In this document: one piece after another, positions 1 through 7,969 of the stretch | Position numbering within the stretch: position 1 is the first letter of the stretch | How the letters are laid out: each line of letters begins with the position of its first letter | IMG/VR virus record: IMGVR_UViG_3300020125_000374 | Location: 1 to 41,687 of that record | From: a virus | Length of the DNA: 41,687 bases | Reading direction: 5' to 3' (one strand) | Notes under the pieces: model-generated | The model's database searches: none | The model's input: only the letters and a program-made list of their open reading frames with translations | What the model was told of the DNA's origin: nothing | Translations under genes and position numbers: made by a program

Positions 1-13
1 AATGCTGAATTAT
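1..13. repeat. Left copy of 13-bp terminal direct repeat (possible att core)
   Basis: The first 13 bases, AATGCTGAATTAT, are identical to the last 13 bases of the window. With the integrase gene close to the right end, the repeat fits attL/attR cores of a prophage. It could also be the overlap left when a circular assembly was linearised; the sequence alone does not decide. Confidence 0.6.
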
Positions 14-133
14 GCAGTAAAAGCGCCGGAAGCATTTGAATCTTCAGCTAAAGGGCGCTCCGCAGTTCCCCAGCCATAGCGTCCCATCTCAGCGCAAAAC
101 ACTGCCGCCGGGGAACAGCCTCCATCGAAAAGC

Positions 134-164
134 AAAAAGCCCCGGTCCCTCGCGGGGCCGGGGC
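134..164 (-). terminator. Rho-independent terminator ending the leftward late operon
   Basis: Read on the minus strand, a perfect 7-bp GC stem (positions 158-164 with 139-145) closes a 12-nt loop and is followed at once by five T residues (138-134). It lies just downstream of the last leftward gene. Positions 1-133 hold no gene that I can support. Confidence 0.85.
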
Positions 165-199
165 GATTGCCTTATTTTTATTAGCTACTCTTTTGAGCA

Positions 200-505
200 T
201 TAGGGCGGCGCTCGCGGCAGGCGACCGCAGCCGTCGACCAGCGCCTCGAGCTGCGGCGCATAGCCCCACAGCTTCTCGAGCTCGCTCCAGGCCGCGAGCG
301 TGCGCGGCCCTCGCTCCATGGCCATCAGCTCCTCGGGCGTGCGCAGCACAGGCCGAGGCGGCCGCCCGTCGAGCGGAATGCACGGCACCGGCACCTGGCG
401 GTCGACCGTCTCGGGCACGGTCGCCGTCGGCGACGTGCCACAACCACCCAGGAGCGGCGCCGCGGCGACGAGAACCGCGAGGAGGAGGTTAGATTTCGTC
501 ACCAC
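200..505 (-). CDS. Outer-membrane spanin-like lipoprotein (Rz1-like)
   Basis: This is a 101-residue protein with a lipoprotein signal: short charged start, hydrophobic core, and lipobox LLGGC with the acylated cysteine near residue 22. The mature part is proline-rich early on. It is the last gene of the lysis cassette; its GTG start overlaps the stop of the preceding membrane-anchored coiled-coil gene (TAGTG). This order is typical of an i-spanin/o-spanin pair that fuses inner and outer membranes at the end of lysis. The function rests on lipobox, size and position rather than on a specific sequence match. Confidence 0.6.
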   Translation of the reverse strand: MVTKSNLLLAVLVAAAPLLGGCGTSPTATVPETVDRQVPVPCIPLDGRPPRPVLRTPEELMAMERGPRTLAAWSELEKLWGYAPQLEALVDGCGRLPRAPP

Positions 506-933
506 TACGGCGCCGCTCCGGGTTTTCTGGAGGCCTCGATCGCTGCCCAGGCCTGGTCGCAGTTCGCCGGCGGCCGGGTGCGCAGCAGGTCCTCGATGCG
601 CAGCGACGCGGCCTCGTGCTGGCGCGCGGCGCCCTGCGCCGCCTCGAGCGCGCGGCGCGACGCGTCGAGCGCCGCCTGCGAGGCACTGACGGCGAGCTCG
701 ATCGAGCGCGTGCAGGTCTTCGCCGCCGCCACCAGGATCCCGACCTGATCGCGCGCCGCGGTCAGCTCGATCCTCACCTTGTCCGCCTGGTCGACCGCCT
801 GGAAGCGCCCAGCGCGCTCCCAGAGCGCCCAGCCGGCGAGGCCGAGGCAGAGCACCACCACGCCGAGCAGCGCGTACAGCGTGCCCTGGATGCGCGCCGG
901 CGAGGCGCCCACGAGGTCGAGGAGGATGCCCAT
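505..933 (-). CDS. Inner-membrane spanin-like protein (Rz-like)
   Basis: This protein has 142 residues. One N-terminal membrane helix at about residues 18-38 is followed by a long alanine-, glutamate- and arginine-rich stretch (about 45-125) that should form a periplasmic coiled coil. That is the architecture of an i-spanin, which pairs with the lipoprotein encoded immediately downstream. I chose the ATG at 933 because it precedes the membrane segment directly; the reading frame stays open much further upstream, but there it overlaps other genes. No Rz sequence signature is obvious, so the call rests on topology and on the neighbouring lipoprotein. Confidence 0.6.
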   Translation of the reverse strand: MGILLDLVGASPARIQGTLYALLGVVVLCLGLAGWALWERAGRFQAVDQADKVRIELTAARDQVGILVAAAKTCTRSIELAVSASQAALDASRRALEAAQGAARQHEAASLRIEDLLRTRPPANCDQAWAAIEASRKPGAAP

Positions 934-1436
934 CAGGTGCCCACGCGCTCGTCTGTGCCGTCCCAGACGAACTCGCCGTCGGCGCCGACCGGCCGGTGCA
1001 TGGAACAGCCGCAGCAGTAGGTTGAGCCGTAGAAGCCCGGCTCGCGCGCGTAGGTCTCGGCGAGCGGGCGGCTCATTGTGGTGAGCGTGCCGCAGCCCTT
1101 GCCGACGCTGTCGAGCTGCTTCTGCGTCCAGAACCTTCCGGTTGCCGATCCCTCGTGGCCCTCCGGGTACGGCTCGAACTTCACGAAGACGTGCTCGGGG
1201 GCGCTGAACTCGTTGAACCGCTGCTCCTCGGCGGTGAGGTCGCGGATCGGGAATTTCGGCCCGGCGATGCCGACATGCAGATAGCCGCGGCGCACCGGGC
1301 GCACGAAGCCCTTCGCGCGCTCCTCCTCGCTCAGCACCAGGTAGCACTTGTTCTGCGGCACCGGGCGATCGTCGGCGCCGTGGCCGAGGTCCTCGTGCTT
1401 GGGATCGGTGGTCAAGCCGTTCTCGCAGCCGCTCAT
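933..1436 (-). CDS. Conserved phage protein of unknown function
   Basis: This 167-residue soluble protein lies between the endolysin and the spanin-like genes. It has no signal peptide or membrane helix. Six cysteines are present, including a C-terminal cluster (CCGC). The C-terminal 20 residues form a hydrophilic tail containing GEFVWDGTDER. Its ATG overlaps the end of the preceding gene, which indicates translational coupling within the lysis operon. I do not recognise a functional domain, and position alone does not show a role in lysis. Confidence 0.75.
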   Translation of the reverse strand: MSGCENGLTTDPKHEDLGHGADDRPVPQNKCYLVLSEEERAKGFVRPVRRGYLHVGIAGPKFPIRDLTAEEQRFNEFSAPEHVFVKFEPYPEGHEGSATGRFWTQKQLDSVGKGCGTLTTMSRPLAETYAREPGFYGSTYCCGCSMHRPVGADGEFVWDGTDERVGT

Positions 1437-1675
1437 GATTTTTTCCCCAGCTCGAAAAAGAACGCTTTGGCGTGTTGGTCGACCGGCGCGATGCGGAACG
1501 ACAGCAGGTCCTGCCCCGTGTCGTCGACCTCGGCGATCGGGAACACCAGGTCGTCGCCATACTTCTCGCGCAGGCGCTTCATGCAGACGATGAGCAGCTG
1601 GTCGCGGAAGTTCTCCATCACGTCGGCGTGCAGCCCGGCGCCGGCGTCGCGCGCCAGATCGATTCCCTTGCCCAT
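1433..1675 (-). CDS. Small phage protein of unknown function
   Basis: The product has 80 residues and is mixed-charge and soluble, with a central amphipathic stretch (ENFRDQLLIVCMKRLREKYG) and a C-terminal beta-like part. It follows the M15 peptidase gene by ten bases and overlaps the next gene start by four. A purine-rich stretch (complement of 1679-1684) provides a ribosome-binding site before the ATG at 1675. No domain is recognised. Confidence 0.7.
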   Translation of the reverse strand: MGKGIDLARDAGAGLHADVMENFRDQLLIVCMKRLREKYGDDLVFPIAEVDDTGQDLLSFRIAPVDQHAKAFFFELGKKS

Positions 1676-1685
1676 GGTTTCCTCC

Positions 1686-2159
1686 CTACGCCAGAGTTAT
1701 GTCGAGCTCGCCCGGCAGCGGCCCGGTCAGCGACGGCGCTCGCGACGGCACGTAGCAGAAGCGCCCCGAGCCCGCGGCCACCGTCTGCACGTGCAGCCAG
1801 GTAGGCGTCCACTGCGGTCGCTCCATGCCCTCGACGCCGCAGGCCTTGAGCGTGTCCGGGTGCGCGAGCGCCCAGCGCGCGAGGCGCCGATCGGGCAGGT
1901 CCGCCAGGTCGCAGGCCTCGGCGGTGAGATGGCGCGAGTGCTGCCCGGCGTTCGACGTGGCGTCGTTCACCGCCGGCGGCCGCCAGCCGCTCGCCACGTG
2001 CACACCGGCGAGGTCGACGCCGTCCGCGGCCATGGCGGCGAGCACCGCATTCACCACGTCGACCGTGCGCGCCGCGTTGGCGCGGATCGCGTCGGTGCAG
2101 GCGTCGGCGTACTCGACGTCGCGGCCCTTCCAGTAGTCGGCGAGCGCGATCGCGTTCAT
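1686..2159 (-). CDS. M15-type peptidoglycan peptidase (endolysin)
   Basis: The 157-residue protein has the zinc-peptidase pattern of the M15 (VanY/D-Ala-D-Ala carboxypeptidase-like) family. It shows SGWRPPAVND, then SRHLTAEACDLAD, where the His and Asp should bind zinc, and a late WLHVQ supplying the third ligand. Such enzymes cleave peptide cross-links of the cell wall and serve as endolysins in many phages. The ATG at 2159 overlaps the preceding lipoprotein gene by four bases; a longer open frame upstream lies on top of other genes and is not used. There is no signal peptide, so export would depend on the holin encoded upstream. Confidence 0.85.
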   Translation of the reverse strand: MNAIALADYWKGRDVEYADACTDAIRANAARTVDVVNAVLAAMAADGVDLAGVHVASGWRPPAVNDATSNAGQHSRHLTAEACDLADLPDRRLARWALAHPDTLKACGVEGMERPQWTPTWLHVQTVAAGSGRFCYVPSRAPSLTGPLPGELDITLA

Positions 2160-2392
2160 GTCGGCGCGCCGGCGCTCTTGGGCGGATAGGCCCGGCAGGT
2201 GCCGGCGGCGAGGCCGTTGATCACCGCCGTCAGACGCCGCACGTTCTCGAGGTCGAGCACGATGAACTGCTCGCCCTGGGCGTCCTCGGCGACCTGGTAC
2301 TGATAGCGCTCGCAGTAGGGCAGCGGCTCGCTCGCGCAGCCGGAGGTCAATGCGGCGCCGGCGACCTGCGCCACGATCACGCGGAAGTCCAT
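2156..2392 (-). CDS. Small putative lipoprotein in the lysis cassette
   Basis: The product has 78 residues. A short hydrophobic N-terminus ends in LTSGC at about residue 19, a plausible lipobox, so it may be anchored to a membrane. The rest is hydrophilic, with two further cysteines. It sits between the holin candidate and the peptidase and overlaps the latter by four bases. It could be a lysis accessory protein. Because the hydrophobic core is short, lipidation is less certain than for the Rz1-like protein at 200-505. Confidence 0.55.
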   Translation of the reverse strand: MDFRVIVAQVAGAALTSGCASEPLPYCERYQYQVAEDAQGEQFIVLDLENVRRLTAVINGLAAGTCRAYPPKSAGAPT

Positions 2393-2403
2393 GGAAACCT
2401 CCC

Positions 2404-2631
2404 CTATTCCGGCGGCAGCGGCGACTGCTTGAGGTACGCGGCGAGGCCGACGAAGGAATTGACCAGCGCGGCCGCGATACCAAGCTTGATCAGCAGGCGC
2501 GGGTCCTGCAGGTTGAAATGTTCGGGCGAGATGCCGATCGAGGCGAAGCCGGTGAGCACGCCGCCCGCGGCGCCGCTGACGGCCGCGGCGATGAGCCCGC
2601 GCAGCCAGAGACGCATCTTCCCGGCCTTCAC
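2404..2631 (-). CDS. Putative holin
   Basis: This 75-residue protein has two likely membrane helices (about residues 10-30 and 46-66), a basic N-terminus (KAGKMRLWLR) and a short hydrophilic C-terminus. That is the usual form of a small class II holin. It lies directly upstream of the peptidase and spanin genes. A second start at Met6 (2616) is possible and could give a dual-start product. The call rests on topology and position; no specific holin family is recognised. Confidence 0.65.
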   Translation of the reverse strand: MKAGKMRLWLRGLIAAAVSGAAGGVLTGFASIGISPEHFNLQDPRLLIKLGIAAALVNSFVGLAAYLKQSPLPPE

Positions 2632-2966
2632 GATGCCCTGCCGCCGGCGAGCATGCGCGCCACTTCGACGCGCGTCGGCCGCTCGCCGAGCTCGCGCGTC
2701 AGCGCGAGGTGGATCTCGCGCAGGAGATCATTGGTATCGCCCATAGCCTTCATCAGCTGCTCGCGGTCCTGGCGCTGGTGGTCGAAGAGCTTCGCGATGT
2801 TGTCGCGCTGCCGGTTCATTTCCTCGAGGCTCGCCTTCCCCTCGAGCGCGGCGTAGGCGCCGTCAATGCGCTTGTGCGTATGGCGCCAGACACCGAAGAG
2901 CGCGCCGAACACCGCCGCGGTGCCGCCGGCGATGCGCGCCCAGAAGCTCACTTCATCCTCCAGCAT
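2628..2966 (-). CDS. Membrane-anchored coiled-coil protein
   Basis: The product has 112 residues. One hydrophobic segment (about 8-27) is followed by a long charged helical region rich in Glu, Arg, Gln and Met (about 30-95). The ATG at 2966 is used; the frame is open upstream but there overlaps the preceding gene with low-complexity arginine-serine sequence. The gene overlaps the holin candidate by four bases, so the two are probably translated together. It may assist lysis or membrane targeting, but no family is recognised. Confidence 0.65.
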   Translation of the reverse strand: MLEDEVSFWARIAGGTAAVFGALFGVWRHTHKRIDGAYAALEGKASLEEMNRQRDNIAKLFDHQRQDREQLMKAMGDTNDLLREIHLALTRELGERPTRVEVARMLAGGRAS

Positions 2967-3312
2967 GAGGCGCCTCCGGTGGCGGCGGGCTGAGCTCCTT
3001 CTCGCAGTGCTTCGGCTCGAGCACATGCGAGAGGGCCCAGCAGGTGACCTTGCACAGCACGCCGTCCGACTCGGCGCACTTCTTCGAGATGGTCTCGGTG
3101 CCGTCCCATCCCCAGCTGGCCGCGGCCGCGCAGTCGGTCGCGTGGAACTGGTTGGACGCGTAGCGCTTCCACTTCTCGATGCCGAACAGCTGGCCGAGCG
3201 GCGCGGCGAAGATCGACAGCACCAGGCCGCAGGTCTGCATCACGAGGAAGCCGACCCAGATCACGAGCACGACCACCAGCGCCGGCGGCACGAGGAACGG
3301 ACGCAGGTTCAT
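2953..3312 (-). CDS. Cysteine-rich membrane protein of unknown function
   Basis: The product has 119 residues. An N-terminal hydrophobic region (about 7-45) can form one or two membrane helices. It is followed by a hydrophilic part with five cysteines after residue 60 and a proline-rich tail (PPPPEAP). The gene lies between the tail fibre and the lysis genes and overlaps the next gene by 14 bases. The cysteines suggest an extracytoplasmic, disulphide-bonded domain. No family is recognised. Confidence 0.6.
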   Translation of the reverse strand: MNLRPFLVPPALVVVLVIWVGFLVMQTCGLVLSIFAAPLGQLFGIEKWKRYASNQFHATDCAAAASWGWDGTETISKKCAESDGVLCKVTCWALSHVLEPKHCEKELSPPPPEAPHAGG

Positions 3313-3336
3313 GGCGCGTTGCTTCCCTCCCTGTGG

Positions 3337-4326
3337 TTAAGACGTCTTGATGATCCAGTCGCAGATCACGGCGGGCGGCACGTTCTGCGCGCCGCCCGAG
3401 CCGGACACCGGGCTCGAGAACGGCCCGGGACCGGCGGTGTGCGAGGTGCCCGCCGGCGACAGGCCGATCGCCGTGTCCTGCCCGGAGATCGCGTTCGCGG
3501 TCTCGAGGTCGGTATTGCCGGCGGCGCCGTTGTTCTGCTGCCAGGTGAACGGGTGGGCGTGCGCCTGCGAGTTCTGATCGCCGCCGGCGCGGCCGGGCAC
3601 GTTGGCGAGGATCCCGGACACTGCGCTCGTCAGCCGGTTCGCCGCCGCGCCGCCCATGTCGTCGCGGCCGAAGAGCGCGCGGCCGCGATAGTCGGGCTTG
3701 TGGAAGGTAGTCGCGCCGTCGCCGTCGCCGTGCGGCGCGACCACGCCCGTGTGCACGCCGCTCTGCGTGCCGCTCGTGTTGATGCTGGTCCCGCCCGGCG
3801 TCGCGGCGAACTGGAAGGTGTTGGCGTCGACCACCTTGACGAAGTACTCCGTGCCGGCGCCCGGGCCGCCGTGCGTGCCGGCGGTGATGCCGGTCGGCAG
3901 CGCGCCGGTGGTGAAGAAGCGGATCGGCATGTTGCTGCGCAGGCCGTGGCTCGGCCAGGTGACCACCCCGGGCGAGGCGATCGAGATCGTCACCGTCGCC
4001 TGCGCGAGAAGGATCGCGAGGAGCGCGCCGAAGTTCGCGCGCAGGAGCGTATTGCCGTCGCACCAGTCCCAGGTGCCGCCGCCGCCCGAGGGCAGCACGA
4101 GCCCGGGCCATGGCAGGATCTGCGCGACGCTGCCGGCGATCGGCGCGCTGTTCAGGCCGTCGTGGTTGTGATCCTGGACCGCGTTTGCGAAGTAGCTCGC
4201 GCCGAGCCATTCCTTGAGGAAGATGTGGTTGTCGCGCAGCCCGGTCATCAGCACGGTATCGAGCGGGCTCGCCGGATCGACCGCGGTGTCGGCGATCGTG
4301 ACGAAGGCTTTCGAGATCGCGGTCAT
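3337..4326 (-). CDS. Tail fibre / tail collar domain protein
   Basis: The 329-residue protein has a phage tail-collar domain. A segment around residues 86-106 (WDWCDGNTLLRANFGALLAIL) is followed, after an inserted beta-rich region of about 100 residues, by the classic PDYRGRALFGRDDMGG at about 211-226 and a histidine-bearing tip (SQAHAHPF). Such proteins form the distal tail fibre or tip that touches the host. It is the last gene of the tail block. Notably it has no copy of the DGR variable repeat found elsewhere in this genome, so it does not appear to be the diversified adhesin. Confidence 0.85.
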   Translation of the reverse strand: MTAISKAFVTIADTAVDPASPLDTVLMTGLRDNHIFLKEWLGASYFANAVQDHNHDGLNSAPIAGSVAQILPWPGLVLPSGGGGTWDWCDGNTLLRANFGALLAILLAQATVTISIASPGVVTWPSHGLRSNMPIRFFTTGALPTGITAGTHGGPGAGTEYFVKVVDANTFQFAATPGGTSINTSGTQSGVHTGVVAPHGDGDGATTFHKPDYRGRALFGRDDMGGAAANRLTSAVSGILANVPGRAGGDQNSQAHAHPFTWQQNNGAAGNTDLETANAISGQDTAIGLSPAGTSHTAGPGPFSSPVSGSGGAQNVPPAVICDWIIKTS

Positions 4327-4327
4327 G

Positions 4328-4573
4328 TCATCCCTTCGTCGCGAGCATCAGCATCGGCCGGCGCACGGCCTCGCCGTAGCACTTGAGCGTGTAGCGCTTC
4401 GCGAACGACATGCGCGAGTCGGGGAAGCGGTCCTCGAGGCCGCCGAACTTCTCGCAGGCGGTGCAGCTCGCCACCGGCGCGAGCTCGAAGCCGACCAGCG
4501 GGCACTGCACGAACGCCGCCGCCGGGACCTCGATCTGCTCGTCGCTACGCGATGAGGTAGGCGCCTGATCCAT
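4328..4573 (-). CDS. Small cysteine-bearing phage protein next to the tail tip gene
   Basis: The product has 81 residues. The ATG at 4573 lies inside the 3' end of the preceding tail gene (29-base overlap). A central VQCPLVGF and CTACEKFGG give three clustered cysteines that might bind a metal. It is encoded directly before the tail fibre gene and ends two bases from its start, so it could be a fibre chaperone or tail assembly factor. No family is recognised. Confidence 0.6.
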   Translation of the reverse strand: MDQAPTSSRSDEQIEVPAAAFVQCPLVGFELAPVASCTACEKFGGLEDRFPDSRMSFAKRYTLKCYGEAVRRPMLMLATKG

Positions 4574-6617
4574 CGTTGAAGGTCCCGTTCGAGTTGCTGA
4601 TGAAGGCGAAAGCGCGCTGCGCGGTGCTCGCGACGTCGTAGTCGGGAAAGCCCGCCGGCGCGATGAACGCGAAGCGCTGGCCGAGATTCGTGCTGCGCGC
4701 ATCGATCTCGAGATGCGTCAGGCGATCGGCGCGCTTCACGACGCGCGCGAGGATGGTCGAGGGATTGCCGTTCTGGTCGACGCGCGCGCGCGAGGTGATC
4801 TGCCGCAGATCGCCGACGTTGACGTCGTCGCGCGGGTCGAGCTTGAAGGTGAGCTCGAGCGGCGCATCGCGCAGGCCGCCGAGGCGCCGCGCAGCCGTGG
4901 CGAGCGTGAAGTTGATGTTCGCCGACGACAGCCAGCGCGAGTAGCGCACGTTCGGCCGCACGTCGCCGTACTCGTTCACGCTCTCCGCGTCGGTGTCGAC
5001 GCGCAGCGCGCCGCGCGCGAAGTTCTTCGCCTCCGTGAGGTTGAGCGTCGCCGCGCGCAGGCCGTACCAGATCGCAAGGCGCGTCAGGCGGTCACTGTCG
5101 ACCACGTCGACGATCGTCTCGCCGCGGATCAGGCTGTCGTCGGTCAGCTCGACGATGGTGCTCGGCAGCTCGGGCATGTTCGCCTTGAAGCGCACCAGCT
5201 GCCCGACCGGATCCCACCAGGCGAGCATGTTCAGGTCGACGAGCAGGTCCTGCAGCAGGTCCGAGGCCTTGGTCGGCGAGGTGACGCAGGCGGTGATCGC
5301 CGCCGCCGTGCCGAACCATGTCGCGTCCTGGTCGGCGAGGCCGGCGCTGTCGATGTAGCCGGCGTCGACGCCGGAGCGCACGATGTCGGTGATGACCGCG
5401 GTAACGCTCGCGCCGTTGTAGGCGCGGCTGAGCTGTACCGCGCCGCCGGCGTTCTGGCTTGCGCGCGTCGTGCCGAACTGCGCGCGGAAGCTGCCGTCGG
5501 TCCACGAGAGCACGTCGCCCGCGCGCTTCGCGAAGCGGATCACCTCGTCACCGATGCGCACGTACTCGAGCGTGCCGGTGAGCGACGGATCCGGGTACTG
5601 CGCGCCCTTGCCGGCGTCGAGCGTAAGCGAGAGCGGCGCGACCTCGATGCTCGAGGTGACGTCGGGCGCGGTGGTCCATGCGACGCTCACGGTCGCGATG
5701 CGCGTGCTGCCGACGTAACCGGAAATTACCCGGCGCTGGCCGGCGCCGAGGCCCGCCAGGATGAACACCTCGGAGCCGACGTAAGTGCCGTCGACCTGCG
5801 ACGCGGCGACCGGCAACTGCACCGTGTTCGCGGTGCCCGCGAGCGCGAAGCCGGACACCGAGGCGCCGTCGAGCTGCAGGAGCAGCTTGCCGTCGGTCGC
5901 AAGCGGGATCTGCACGCGGTCGAGCTGGCGCACGACGTCCGCCAGCTCGACCGTGAACTGGCCGGCCTTGTCGGGGCCGGTGAGCGACTCGATCAGGTAG
6001 AGCTCAGTCTGGAACGTGTCCCAGGACCAGGGCGACTGCACGAAGCCGCGGCGCACGCGAGCGAAGCGCCCGGCCGCATTCTTGGTGCGCGCCGAGAGCC
6101 GCCGCCAGAACGTGCCGGCCGCCGGGCTAGCGCGCGAGGCGATGTACGGATCGGCCTCGGTGTCCGGGCACGGCTCGTCCGCCATGGTGATCACGGTATG
6201 CGAGCGCACGGCGAGGCCCTTCGCCGGGTCGATCTCGGTCGGCGCCATGGCGACCGACTTGATGTACGGGCGCATCGCCGCCTCGCCCGGAGGCAGCGGC
6301 ATGCCGCTCGAGCAGAAGCGCCAGGTGTAGATGCCGCGGTTGTAGTTCGGCTTGTCCTTGCAGGTGGCGAAAGTGTTGAAGCACTGCGTCCCGGTCGCCG
6401 TGCAGCGGCCGCCGCTCGCCGCGTCGCCGAACACGTTCTGGCACTTGTCGAGGTCGAGCTCGACGACCGCGGCGACCTGGCGCTCCTGCTTCGCCGCCGC
6501 GGTCGCCCTGGCGTTGGCGACGGTGGGCGCAGCGCTCGCGCCAGGCGCGACCAGGCTGCGCGGCCGGCCGGGCCCGCGCGGGCCGCGGCGGATCGGCCCG
6601 CGTGCGCTGCTCGCCAC
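4545..6617 (-). CDS. Tail tip / baseplate hub protein
   Basis: This large 690-residue protein lies downstream of two smaller tail genes and upstream of the fibre. Its N-terminus is basic and low in complexity (about 1-45). A cysteine-rich section follows (about 60-150, with CTATGTQCFNTFATC), and the remainder is beta-rich and typical of central tail-tip proteins that build the hub and contact the host. It starts at GTG 6617, with GGAGA seven to eleven bases upstream and the previous stop only four bases away. The hub role comes from size, position after the tape measure and composition; I do not match it to a named family. Confidence 0.7.
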   Translation of the reverse strand: MASSARGPIRRGPRGPGRPRSLVAPGASAAPTVANARATAAAKQERQVAAVVELDLDKCQNVFGDAASGGRCTATGTQCFNTFATCKDKPNYNRGIYTWRFCSSGMPLPPGEAAMRPYIKSVAMAPTEIDPAKGLAVRSHTVITMADEPCPDTEADPYIASRASPAAGTFWRRLSARTKNAAGRFARVRRGFVQSPWSWDTFQTELYLIESLTGPDKAGQFTVELADVVRQLDRVQIPLATDGKLLLQLDGASVSGFALAGTANTVQLPVAASQVDGTYVGSEVFILAGLGAGQRRVISGYVGSTRIATVSVAWTTAPDVTSSIEVAPLSLTLDAGKGAQYPDPSLTGTLEYVRIGDEVIRFAKRAGDVLSWTDGSFRAQFGTTRASQNAGGAVQLSRAYNGASVTAVITDIVRSGVDAGYIDSAGLADQDATWFGTAAAITACVTSPTKASDLLQDLLVDLNMLAWWDPVGQLVRFKANMPELPSTIVELTDDSLIRGETIVDVVDSDRLTRLAIWYGLRAATLNLTEAKNFARGALRVDTDAESVNEYGDVRPNVRYSRWLSSANINFTLATAARRLGGLRDAPLELTFKLDPRDDVNVGDLRQITSRARVDQNGNPSTILARVVKRADRLTHLEIDARSTNLGQRFAFIAPAGFPDYDVASTAQRAFAFISNSNGTFNDGSGAYLIA

Positions 6618-6620
6618 GCT

Positions 6621-7202
6621 CTAGTTCTCCGCCGTCAGCTCGTAATCGTGCAGCGTGATCGAGTTCGAGGCATTGGCGACCGACCAGGTGGCGAAGAGGT
6701 CGACGATCTGCGAGAGCGTCGAGTCGAAGCCCGTGCCGACCGCGGGCGCCGTGTCGGGCAGCACAATCGCGCCGACGCCGCCCGCGGCGACCGCCGCCGA
6801 GCCGACGAGCGCGCGCGAGGCCCAGCGCCCGACGCCGATCAGGTTCGCGGCCGTGCCCGAGCCGAGCGCGCGCTGCGCGAGCTTCACCCAGAGCTCCCAG
6901 CTCGCGTTCACCTGCGCGGTGGTGTTCAGGTTGATCGCGCCGCCGTTCCAGACGATCACCGTATTGCCGCCGGAATCCTTGAAGCGCACGTCGAAGGTGA
7001 GCGTGCCGGGCGTCGTCACGACCGTGCTGATGCGCCCCGACGCGTACAGCGAGAGCTTCTTCGGCAGGCGGTCGAAGAATCCCGGCAGCAGCGTCGCCTT
7101 TGCCGCAGTCGGCAGGAGCGAGGTCGGCGTGGTGGTGTTCGCGAGCGCCGCGCCGTCGGCGAAGGCCGCGGCGACCAGTTCTTTCCACGAGTAAGCGGAC
7201 AT
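6621..7202 (-). CDS. Tail protein, probable distal tail / tip component
   Basis: The 193-residue protein is beta-rich and soluble, with many Thr, Val, Ala and Gly. It lies between the galactose-binding-like tail protein and the tip/hub gene. The pattern TPGTLTFDVRFKDSGG with later alternating hydrophobics suggests a beta sandwich. The ATG at 7202 is ten bases after the preceding stop. It is most likely a minor virion protein of the tail tip; no named family is assigned. Confidence 0.65.
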   Translation of the reverse strand: MSAYSWKELVAAAFADGAALANTTTPTSLLPTAAKATLLPGFFDRLPKKLSLYASGRISTVVTTPGTLTFDVRFKDSGGNTVIVWNGGAINLNTTAQVNASWELWVKLAQRALGSGTAANLIGVGRWASRALVGSAAVAAGGVGAIVLPDTAPAVGTGFDSTLSQIVDLFATWSVANASNSITLHDYELTAEN

Positions 7203-7212
7203 GCCTTGCCTT

Positions 7213-7965
7213 TCAGGTGATGACGCCGGTGAAATGGACCTGCAGGTCGGCGACGCTGCCGGAGTAGTGCGGCACGGTCACGCCCATGCCGGACTTCACC
7301 AGCAGGATCTCCGACGGGAAGTTGTCGGTGTCCCAGCCGAAGGCGAAGGGCGCGCCGCGCAGGTTCGAGCGCCAGGCCGGCAGGAACGTGCCGCGCACCC
7401 ACGACCAGGCAACCTTCTCGAAGGTGAGGTCCTGGTCGTACTGCTCGAAATAAATCACGCGCCCGAGCGGCTGGCCGTTCTCGTTGTCGTTCTGCTGCCC
7501 GTTGATCGCGCGCGCGAGCGGATCGAAGCCCTGCGCCAAGCCGACCGGGAACTCGAGACGCGCGCCGATCGCGGCGATCGGAATGGTCGGCACCGTCACG
7601 CCGGTGAAGAGCAGGCGCCAATAGCGGAACGACGTCGACGCGAAGACGAGCAGATACGGATCGTTGGAGGCCGGCGTGCCGCTCGCCACCGTCACGTCGG
7701 AGGTAGCGAAGTTGTCGGTCGAGCCGTGCACCTCGAGCGAAGCCCCGACCGATTTCATGTTGTGGCCGAGGAGGAGCGCGTAGTCGGCGGCTTTCGCGGC
7801 GCCGCTGTCGACGGTCAGCGACGCCGGCAAAACGCCGGGCTTCCAGAACGTGTAAGGGCGCCAGTCGGCGACGTTCGCCGCGGCGAAGTTGCCGGCCGCG
7901 GTCGAGCTCGCGACCGGCGTCGTATCCGCGAAGCGGTTGTCATAGAAGAGCCGCGGGAAGGCCAT
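7213..7965 (-). CDS. Distal tail protein with galactose-binding-like fold
   Basis: The 250-residue protein has the feel of a discoidin/F5-8C-like beta sandwich. It has an N-terminal part with NVADWRPYTFWKPG followed by ADYALLLGHN, then FRYWRLLFTG, the usual core strands of that fold, then a second beta domain ending in LQVHFTGVIT. Proteins of this kind follow the tape measure gene in many siphoviruses and form the distal tail or carbohydrate-contacting modules. The fold call is based on these motifs; the exact role is inferred from position. Confidence 0.65.
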   Translation of the reverse strand: MAFPRLFYDNRFADTTPVASSTAAGNFAAANVADWRPYTFWKPGVLPASLTVDSGAAKAADYALLLGHNMKSVGASLEVHGSTDNFATSDVTVASGTPASNDPYLLVFASTSFRYWRLLFTGVTVPTIPIAAIGARLEFPVGLAQGFDPLARAINGQQNDNENGQPLGRVIYFEQYDQDLTFEKVAWSWVRGTFLPAWRSNLRGAPFAFGWDTDNFPSEILLVKSGMGVTVPHYSGSVADLQVHFTGVIT

Positions 7966-7969
7966 CGGC

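Noticed and set aside
505-1560. Long minus-strand frame of 351 codons over the spanin and upstream genes
   Set aside because: Only its last 142 codons look like a real protein. The upstream part is arginine-rich low-complexity sequence overlapping two better genes, an effect of high GC suppressing stops.
3337-4326. A third DGR variable repeat in the tail fibre gene
   Set aside because: I looked for the TR core (GACGACGAGCGCTATGCCTGG and the GC-rich end) in this gene and found neither.
4713-7220. Plus-strand frame of 835 codons opposite the tail tip genes
   Set aside because: Composition is Arg/Ala/Val/Asp-biased as expected from the complement of GC-rich genes; no start context or family pattern.
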